Assembly (NCBI RefSeq): GCF_030852425.1
Contig: NZ_NSDM01000020.1
Location: forward strand, 1-64,000
Length of the DNA: 64,000 bases
Direction: 5' to 3'
Source of the DNA: Saccharothrix longispora
GTDB taxonomy: Bacteria; Actinomycetota; Actinomycetes; Mycobacteriales; Pseudonocardiaceae
Position 1 is the stretch's first letter, and each line of letters opens with the position of its first letter. The notes under the pieces were generated by a model. It saw only the letters and a list, made by a program, of their open reading frames with translations, did no database searches and was not told the origin of the DNA. Positions 24,331 to 30,236 of the stretch are shown one piece after another. Position numbers and translations under genes: made by a program.

Positions 24331-25532
24331 CAGGAAAGCCTTTCCAGGATGATCGCCATGCCCTGACCGCCGCCGACGCACATCGTCTCCAGGCCGAACT
24401 GCGCGTCGCGGGCGCGCATCCCGTTGATCAGGGTCGTCATGATGCGCGCGCCGGTGGAGCCGAACGGGTGGCCCAGCGCGATGGCGCCGCCGTGCACGTT
24501 GAGCTTGTCGACGTCGATGCCGAGCGCGCGCTGGCTGCCCAGCACCTGCACGGCGAACGCCTCGTTGATCTCGACCAGGTCGATGTCGCCGATGGACATG
24601 CCCGCGTGCCCGAGGGCCTGCCGGGTGGCGTCGACGGGGCCCAGTCCCATGATCTCCGGGCTGAGGCCGGACACGCCGGTGGACACGATGCGCGCCAACG
24701 GCGTCAGGCCGAGCTCGCGCGCCCTCGTGTCGCTCATGACCACCACGGCCGCCGCGCCGTCGTTGAGCGGGCAGCAGTTGCCGGGCGTGACCGTCCCCTG
24801 TGGACGGAAGGACGGCGTGAGCGCGCCGACCGCCTCCGGTGTCACGCCCTTGCGCGGGCCGTCGTCGGTGCGCACCACCGTGCCGTCGGGCAGGGTCACC
24901 GGCGTGATCTCGCGCTCGAAGAAGCCGTCGGCGATCGCCTTCTCGGCCAGGTTGTGCGAGCGCACGCCGAACTCGTCCTGCTCGGCGCGGGAGATGCCGA
25001 GCAGCGTGGCGACGTTCTCCGCGGTCTGCCCCATGGAGATGTAGTAGTCCGGCAGCAGGCCGTCCTCGCGCGGGTCGTGCCACACCTCGTTGGTCGCGGC
25101 GGTGCGCTCGGTGCGGGTCATCGCGTCGGCGAACAGCGGGTTGAGGTACGGGTCGCCGTGCCGGTAGCGGGAGACGCACTCCACGCCCGCGCTGACGAAC
25201 GCGTGCCCCTCGCCCGCCTTGATCGCGTGGAACGCCATCCGCGCGGTCTGCACCGAGGAGGCGCAGAACCGGTTGACCGTGGTGCCGGGCACCGTGTCCA
25301 GGCCGAGCTGCACCGCGATCCGGCGGGCCGCGTTCTGGCCGTGCTCGTCCTGCGGTTCGGCGCACCCCAGGTGCAGGTCGGTGATCTCGCGCGGGTCCAG
25401 CTCGGGCACCTGGGCGAGGGCCGCGCCGACGATCTGCGCGGCGAGGTCGTCCGGTCGCAGGTCGACCAGCGACCCCTTGCGGGCGCGGCCGATCGGGGAC
25501 CGCGAGGTGGCGACGACGACAGCCTCGGGCAT
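24330..25532 (-). CDS. Acetyl-CoA C-acyltransferase (thiolase, FadA-like)
   Basis: The 400-residue thiolase has nucleophilic Cys in VNRFCASSVQTARM (~residue 89), His in IALGHPFGSTGAR (~354) and the second Cys in ETMCVGGGQGMA (~386), all at the expected positions. It cleaves 3-ketoacyl-CoA to acetyl-CoA and a shortened acyl-CoA. ATG 25532 follows GGAGATCCC. It is the first gene of a two-gene unit with the SDR, located just downstream of an acyl-CoA dehydrogenase in the same direction (~105-bp gap). Confidence 0.95.
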   Translation of the reverse strand: MPEAVVVATSRSPIGRARKGSLVDLRPDDLAAQIVGAALAQVPELDPREITDLHLGCAEPQDEHGQNAARRIAVQLGLDTVPGTTVNRFCASSVQTARMAFHAIKAGEGHAFVSAGVECVSRYRHGDPYLNPLFADAMTRTERTAATNEVWHDPREDGLLPDYYISMGQTAENVATLLGISRAEQDEFGVRSHNLAEKAIADGFFEREITPVTLPDGTVVRTDDGPRKGVTPEAVGALTPSFRPQGTVTPGNCCPLNDGAAAVVVMSDTRARELGLTPLARIVSTGVSGLSPEIMGLGPVDATRQALGHAGMSIGDIDLVEINEAFAVQVLGSQRALGIDVDKLNVHGGAIALGHPFGSTGARIMTTLINGMRARDAQFGLETMCVGGGQGMAIILERLS

Positions 25533-25638
25533 GGGATCTCCTCATCTTCTGCCGCTGCTTCGCAGACGGCGGGCTCGGCCGCCGGGAAGTCGGCCCATCG
25601 GGGCGTCGCGGCCTCGCGTGGGGGTGCGCGCCGGGGGA

Positions 25639-26787
25639 CTACAGGCCCAGGTCGCGGCCGATCAGTTCCTTCATGATCTCGTTGGAGCCGGCCCAGATCC
25701 TGGTGACACGGGCGTCCATCCAGGCGCGGGCCACGCGGTACTCGGTCATGTAGCCGTAGCCGCCGTGCAGCTGCACGCAGGCGTCGATGACCTCGTTCTG
25801 CACGTCCGAGCTCCAGTACTTCGCCTTGGCGGCGTCGGTGGCGGACAGCTCGCGGCGGGTGTGCGCGTCGGTGCACTGGTCCAGGAACGCCTGCGTCACG
25901 TCGACCTTGGTGACCAGTTCGGCGAGGGTGAACTTGTTGTGCTGGAACGTGCCGATGGCCTGGCCGAACGCCTTGCGCTCCTTGGCGTAGGCGATCGTCT
26001 CCTCCAGGATCTGCCTGGCGTGCGCCAGGTTGGAGATGGCGCCGCCGAGGCGTTCCTGCGGCAGGCGCTCCATCATGTGGATGAAGCCCCTGTCGACCTC
26101 GCCGATGACGTTCCCGGCGGGGATCAGCACGTCGTCGAAGAACAGCTCGGCGGTGTCGGACTCGGGCTGGCCGACCTTGTCGAGCTTGCGGCCGCGCTCG
26201 AAGCCCTTCATGCCGGTCTCGACGGCGAACAGCGTGATGCCGCGGGCGGGCTTGACGTCGGGGTTGGTGCGCGCGGCGATGACCACCATGTCGGCGGAGA
26301 ACCCGTTGGTGATGAACGTCTTCGAGCCGTTGAGGACCCAGTCGGAGCCCTTGCGCACGGCGTTGCTCTTGAGCGCGGCGAGGTCGGAGCCGCCGGACGG
26401 CTCGGTCATGCCGATGCCCGTGGTCATCTCGCCCGAGCAGAACCGGGGCAGCCAGCGCCGCTTCTGCTCCTCGGTGCACAGGTCGGCCAGGTAGGGGGCG
26501 ACGACGTCGCCGTGGATGCCCAGGCACGACGCCATGCCGGCGCTGACCTTGGACAGCTCCTCGCCGAGGACGGCGTTGAAGCGGTAGTCGTTCGCGCCGC
26601 TGCCGCCGTGCTCCTCGGGGATCTCCAGGCCGAGGAGGCCCTGGCGGCCCGCCTCCAGCCACACCTCCCGGTCGATGTGCCGCTGTTCGACGAACTTCTC
26701 GTACCCCGGCTTGAGCGTGCGGTCGACGAATGCCCTCGCGGTCTCGCGGAACGCGTCGTGGTCGGGTTCGAACAGCGTGCGGCGCAC
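25639..26787 (-). CDS. Acyl-CoA dehydrogenase
   Basis: The 382-residue flavoprotein has FAD-binding FCSGEMTTGIGMTEPSGGSD (two-signature region, ~residues 125-145), WVLNGSKTFITNG, and the C-terminal QLHGGYGYMTEYRVAR with IWAGSNEIMKELIGRDL. The residue before the C-terminal GGYG is in the loop that normally precedes the catalytic Glu. It performs the first oxidation of acyl-CoA beta-oxidation. GTG 26787 follows GGAGG. Its promoter region contains two CTAAGC-N4-GCTTAG operators shared with the divergent tetR gene, so it is probably repressed by that regulator. Confidence 0.95.
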   Translation of the reverse strand: MRRTLFEPDHDAFRETARAFVDRTLKPGYEKFVEQRHIDREVWLEAGRQGLLGLEIPEEHGGSGANDYRFNAVLGEELSKVSAGMASCLGIHGDVVAPYLADLCTEEQKRRWLPRFCSGEMTTGIGMTEPSGGSDLAALKSNAVRKGSDWVLNGSKTFITNGFSADMVVIAARTNPDVKPARGITLFAVETGMKGFERGRKLDKVGQPESDTAELFFDDVLIPAGNVIGEVDRGFIHMMERLPQERLGGAISNLAHARQILEETIAYAKERKAFGQAIGTFQHNKFTLAELVTKVDVTQAFLDQCTDAHTRRELSATDAAKAKYWSSDVQNEVIDACVQLHGGYGYMTEYRVARAWMDARVTRIWAGSNEIMKELIGRDLGL

Positions 26788-26801
26788 TCGGGACCTCCAT
26801 A

Positions 26802-26835
26802 CTAAGCGGTTGCTTAGGCCTAAGCGTGTGCTTAG
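26802..26835. promoter_or_regulatory. Tandem TetR-type operators B1 and B2 in the acd-tetR divergent promoter
   Basis: CTAAGC-GGTT-GCTTAG at 26802-26817 is followed after two bases by CTAAGC-GTGT-GCTTAG at 26820-26835. The centres are 18 bp apart, so two dimers could bind side by side. The sites lie between the acyl-CoA dehydrogenase start (26787) and the tetR start (26874), the usual layout for an autoregulated TetR. Confidence 0.85.
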
Positions 26836-26873
26836 CGTGCGGTATCGTCCGACTTCGTGTCAAGGAGGGTGTG

Positions 26874-27497
26874 ATGACGTCGACCCGCGGCGAGTTCGCG
26901 CTGCTGGACGAGACCTGGGCGTCGGTGACGCCCCCTGCGGCGAGGCGCATGCTCATCGCCGCGGCCGCCGCGTTCTCGGTCCGCGGCTACCACGCGACGA
27001 CCACGCGGGACATCGCCGCGCAGGCCGGCATGTCCCCCGCCGCGGTCTACATCCACTACCGGTCCAAGGAGGAGCTGCTCTTCCAGATCTCCCGGGTCGG
27101 GCACACGACGTCGCTGTCCGTGCTGACCCGCGTGCCCGACGGACCGCCGGCGACGCGCCTGGCGGCGGCCGTGCGCGCGTTCGCGTCCTGGCACGCCGAG
27201 TTCCACACGACCGCGCGGGTCGTGCAGTACGAGCTGAGCGCGCTGACCCCCGAGCACCTGGCCGAGGTCGTGGAGCTGCGCCGGCGCATCGAGGCGGCCG
27301 TGCGCGACATGGTCGAGGCGGGCGTGCGCGCGGGCGAGTTCGACGTGCCCGACGTGCGCGGCGCGGTGCTGGCGGTGCTGTCGCTGTGCATCGACGTGGC
27401 CCGCTGGTTCAAGCCGGACCGGGGCCGCACGCCGGAGGAGATCGGCGACCTGTACGCGGACCTCGTGCTGCGCATGGTGGGCGCGTCCGCCCCCTGA
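26874..27497 (+). CDS. TetR/AcrR family regulator, candidate repressor of the CTAAGC regulon
   Basis: The 207-residue regulator has helix-turn-helix MLIAAAAAFSVRGYHATTTR / AGMSPAAVYIHYRSKEELLF (~residues 24-70) and a helical ligand domain (LAAAVRAFASWHAEFHTT, VVELRRRIEAAVRDMVEAGV). ATG 26874 is preceded by AAGGAGG. It is divergent from the acyl-CoA dehydrogenase across two perfect operators. By analogy with actinobacterial TetR repressors of fatty-acid catabolism its ligand may be an acyl-CoA (inference). Its stop codon lies inside a 22-bp terminator stem. Confidence 0.92.
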   Translation: MTSTRGEFALLDETWASVTPPAARRMLIAAAAAFSVRGYHATTTRDIAAQAGMSPAAVYIHYRSKEELLFQISRVGHTTSLSVLTRVPDGPPATRLAAAVRAFASWHAEFHTTARVVQYELSALTPEHLAEVVELRRRIEAAVRDMVEAGVRAGEFDVPDVRGAVLAVLSLCIDVARWFKPDRGRTPEEIGDLYADLVLRMVGASAP

Positions 27498-27541
27498 GGG
27501 TCGCATCCCGAGGCCCGGCCCTCGGGATGCGACCCTCAGGG
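27492..27541. terminator. 22-bp perfect stem overlapping both convergent stop codons
   Basis: 27492-27513 and 27520-27541 are exact reverse complements with a 6-base loop CCCGGC. The tetR stop (27495-27497) lies in the left arm and the PIN-gene stop (27536-27538) in the right arm, so one symmetric hairpin serves both genes. Confidence 0.92.
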
Positions 27542-28747
27542 CGTCAGCCAGCCCTGCTCGCGGGCGGAGTCGGAGCCGTCCCACCCCGCGCCGGAGCGCC
27601 ACACGGCCGGCACGCCCAGCACGCTCACGCCGTTGAGCAGCATGTCCGCGGGCCGTTCGGGGAAGACGACCACGCCGATGCCCGCGTGCCTGCGCGCGAG
27701 CCCGCCGATCCACGCCGCGGCGGCCCTCGGGTCGCCCCGCTGCGCGTCGAGCACCAGCGCGCCGCGCTCGACGCCCCGGCGCTCCCCCTCGACGACCACG
27801 TGGTTGCGCCGGTAGTCGACCACCACCGCCTCGAAGCCCTGGTCCGCGACGAACGCGCCGGCCAACCGCTCCAGCCCGGTGACGTCCTCCCGGGGCCGCG
27901 CGGCGCGGCCGACGTCGGCGAACGACCCCTCCCGCACGGCGAGGTCGAACTGCTCGCGGGCGTGCCGCAGGAAGGTGTCCGGGCGCATCAGGAACAGCCG
28001 CACCCCGGCCGCCGCGCGCAGCTCCTCGTACAGGTCGGGCCGGGGACCGCGGGGGTTGCCCTCGTCGTCGACGCGCCACCAGCCCTCCCCGGAGCCGCCG
28101 GTGACGAGCAGGACGTCCTGCCGGCGCGCGGTGGCCTCGACGAGCAGTTCCCGCCAGACCGCGCGCCGCGTCGGCTCGCCGGACGGCTCGTCGGCCGGGT
28201 CGTGGGGGCGCGGTTCGCCGACGCGCCCGTAGAGCAGGCCGTCGAGGTCGGCCACGACCGGGTCCTCCTCGGTGTCGGCCACGGCGGTGACGTGCCGCCG
28301 GGCGACGTCGGTCAGGCGGTCGGCCACGTGCCCGTGCGCGTCGCGCAGGCCCTGCTCCAGCCCGTGCAGCGACTCGGCGTCGAGCGACACCCGGTCCGCC
28401 CAGGCGCGCAGGCCGCGCAGCGCCTGCTCCTCGGCCGCGGCGAGGGCGGCGGTCGCCTCGTCGGTCGCCCGCCCCACGTCGCCGAGCGCGGCCTCCCGGC
28501 CCCGCCAGAACCCGGCCAGCGCCTGGTGCGGCACCCAGAGGCGGTCGCGCACCCGGTGCAGCGCCTTGAGCAGGTCCGCGCGGGCGGCGGCGGGGTAGCG
28601 GTAGAGGTCGAGCAGGGTCGCGGTGTCGAGCACGACCATGCCGCGCGCGAACAGGTCGCGGTGGTGGTCGGGCCGCGCCGTGCGGTAGGCGCCGAAGTCG
28701 TCGAGGATTCCCCTGGTCGTGCCGTCGATCGGCTGCGCGTCGGGCAT
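27536..28747 (-). CDS. PIN-like domain protein (PIN_8/DUF4935-type)
   Basis: The 403-residue protein has an N-terminal PIN-like nuclease fold: MVVLDTATLLDLYRYP (~residues 36-51, first acidic residue of the metal site) and RVRDRLWVPHQALAGFWRGR. A helical middle follows (RATDEATAALAAAEEQALRG), then PVVADLDGLLYGRVG, RRQDVLLVTGGSGEGWWRV and a C-terminal region with VVVDYRRNHVVVEGE. Similar long PIN-like proteins are predicted RNases, sometimes found in defence contexts, but function is not established. No antitoxin-like partner is adjacent. Starts at ATG 28747; a single gene ending in a shared terminator. Confidence 0.7.
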   Translation of the reverse strand: MPDAQPIDGTTRGILDDFGAYRTARPDHHRDLFARGMVVLDTATLLDLYRYPAAARADLLKALHRVRDRLWVPHQALAGFWRGREAALGDVGRATDEATAALAAAEEQALRGLRAWADRVSLDAESLHGLEQGLRDAHGHVADRLTDVARRHVTAVADTEEDPVVADLDGLLYGRVGEPRPHDPADEPSGEPTRRAVWRELLVEATARRQDVLLVTGGSGEGWWRVDDEGNPRGPRPDLYEELRAAAGVRLFLMRPDTFLRHAREQFDLAVREGSFADVGRAARPREDVTGLERLAGAFVADQGFEAVVVDYRRNHVVVEGERRGVERGALVLDAQRGDPRAAAAWIGGLARRHAGIGVVVFPERPADMLLNGVSVLGVPAVWRSGAGWDGSDSAREQGWLTP

Positions 28748-28795
28748 CCCGGGATTGTCGTCCCCCCGCCTCCGCCCGGGGAGCAGGGGTCCCCG

Positions 28796-28821
28796 GGGGA
28801 CCTCCCGGGCCGGAGGTCCCC
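28796..28821 (-). terminator. Hairpin after the GlsB-like gene
   Basis: GGGGACCTCC (28796-28805) pairs with GGAGGTCCCC (28812-28821), 13 bp downstream of the GlsB-like stop on the minus strand. Confidence 0.65.
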
Positions 28822-28834
28822 GGGACCGGACCGG

Positions 28835-29107
28835 CTAGCGCCTGGACGTCTTGCCGTAGAAGCCCGCCGCGAGGCTGACGCCGACGGCGGAGATGACGAC
28901 CTGGAAGAGCAGTTCGAGCCAGTCGACGCGCGGTGTCTCCTCGACGCCGAACGCGCGGGCCACGAGCGTGCCCAGGAAGGCCGCCACGACGCCGACCACG
29001 ATCGTCAGCCAGATCGGGATGGCCTGCTTGCCCGGCGCGACCAGCTTGCCCAGCAAGCCGATGACGAGGCCGATGATCAAACCGCCGATGACGCTGTCGA
29101 TGCCCAT
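28835..29107 (-). CDS. GlsB/YeaQ/YmgE family small membrane protein
   Basis: The 90-residue protein has three hydrophobic helices and the Gly-rich motif GGLIIGLVIGLLGKLVAPGK of the transglycosylase-associated (GlsB/YmgE) family, usually stress-induced inner-membrane proteins of unknown mechanism. The ATG at 29107 follows GGAGGCGTC; the open frame runs upstream into the Spo0M gene without support. The C-terminal half is longer than the ~80-residue minimal family, with an extra amphipathic segment (ETPRVDWLELLFQ). It sits 16 bp after the Spo0M-like gene, probably in one operon. Confidence 0.85.
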   Translation of the reverse strand: MGIDSVIGGLIIGLVIGLLGKLVAPGKQAIPIWLTIVVGVVAAFLGTLVARAFGVEETPRVDWLELLFQVVISAVGVSLAAGFYGKTSRR

Positions 29108-29123
29108 GACGCCTCCTGCCGGG

Positions 29124-30059
29124 TCACTCGCCCTCGAAGAAGTCCCCGACCTCGTCGAGGGCCTCACCGAGGATCATCCCACCGAACACGCCGGCCGCGG
29201 CCCCCGCGACGAGGCCGCCGGCGCCCATCCCCCGACCGTGGTGACCGCCGTGGTGACCGCCGTGCATCCCGTGACCGCCGGACGAGCGCCTGCCCGCGAC
29301 CTGCTCCATCCACTGGTGCACCAGCGCCGCCCAGTCCGTGCGGACCACCTCGTCGTGGGTCATCGCGAAGTGCCCGAACGAGTCGCCGCCCTGCCGGAAC
29401 AGGCCGCCCCGGCGGTCGGCCTCCAGCACCGTGTAGAGGTGGTGCGGGTCGGTCACGAAGGTCAGCTCCAACTGGCTGATCCTGGACAGGAACTGCTGCG
29501 GCGGCAGGAACTCGATCTCCTGGTAGAACGGCAGCTGCTGCGGCACGCCGTGGATGCGGCCCTGCTCGTTGTCGGCCCGCTGGAAGCGGAAGCCGAGGGC
29601 GCCGAACGCGTTGAGCACGTGCTCCTGCGAGTGCACCGGGTGCACGGCGACCGGGTCGAGGTCACCGGGGTCGACGGCGCCGCGCACCTCCAGCTCGGTG
29701 CGCAGGCCCATGGTCATGCCGTGCAGCGGTTGGCCGTGCACGACGGTCAGCGGCGTCTCCAGCGGCACGGGGAACCGGAACGGGAGCACGAGGTTCTGGC
29801 CGGGGCCGACGGCGACGCGCCGGCCGACGACGAGCCGGGCGAACTCGACGGTGCGGTTGTGCTCGTTGTCGCCGCTCTCCACCTCGACCCGGGTGACGAG
29901 CGACAGCTTGACCTCGTCGATGTCGGCGGGGTGGTCGCCGCCCATGATCCGGACCTCGCCGGTGAGCAGCTCGCCCGGCCGGACGTTCGGGTTGGCCAGC
30001 ACCGTGTCCACCGTGGGACCGCCGACCCCGAACGCGCGCAACATCCTCTTGAAAACCAC
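29124..30059 (-). CDS. Spo0M (SpoOM) family protein with His/Gly-rich linker
   Basis: The 311-residue protein has an arrestin-like Spo0M domain (residues ~1-235: MLRAFGVGGPTVDTVL, GELLTGEVRIMGGDHPADID, and GALGFRFQRADNEQGRIHG). In bacilli Spo0M affects sporulation and septum/cell-shape control; in actinobacteria its role is unclear. After this comes an unusual His/Gly-rich run (HGMHGGHHGGHHGRG, ~residues 265-280), a possible metal-binding patch. A Gly/Ala hydrophobic hairpin follows, then an acidic end. GTG 30059 is preceded by AGGAGG. Likely co-transcribed with the GlsB-like gene. Confidence 0.88.
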   Translation of the reverse strand: MVFKRMLRAFGVGGPTVDTVLANPNVRPGELLTGEVRIMGGDHPADIDEVKLSLVTRVEVESGDNEHNRTVEFARLVVGRRVAVGPGQNLVLPFRFPVPLETPLTVVHGQPLHGMTMGLRTELEVRGAVDPGDLDPVAVHPVHSQEHVLNAFGALGFRFQRADNEQGRIHGVPQQLPFYQEIEFLPPQQFLSRISQLELTFVTDPHHLYTVLEADRRGGLFRQGGDSFGHFAMTHDEVVRTDWAALVHQWMEQVAGRRSSGGHGMHGGHHGGHHGRGMGAGGLVAGAAAGVFGGMILGEALDEVGDFFEGE

Positions 30060-30191
30060 GGTGGTGCCTCCTGGACTGCTCTCCGGATCGCGCCCCTGGG
30101 GCCGAATGCACCAAGGACGTCCCACCCGGTGGATCGGTTCCCTCTGGACGAACGCTAAGCCCGGGTGCCAGTATGCGACCGCCGTCACATA

Positions 30192-30207
30192 CTAAGCGGT
30201 CGCTCAG
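30192..30207. promoter_or_regulatory. TetR-type operator, site C (CTAAGC-GGTC-GCTCAG)
   Basis: This site differs by one base in the right half (GCTCAG for GCTTAG) from the perfect sites at 18205 and 26802. It lies 29 bp upstream of the carboxylase start. Confidence 0.65.
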
Positions 30208-30236
30208 GACCGTGGAGACGCTCTGGAGGTCAGCCC

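Noticed and set aside
26675-29479. A 934-codon plus-strand frame across the tetR and PIN genes.
   Set aside because: It runs across a convergent gene pair and a terminator stem, and its product is low-complexity Arg/Gly/Pro.
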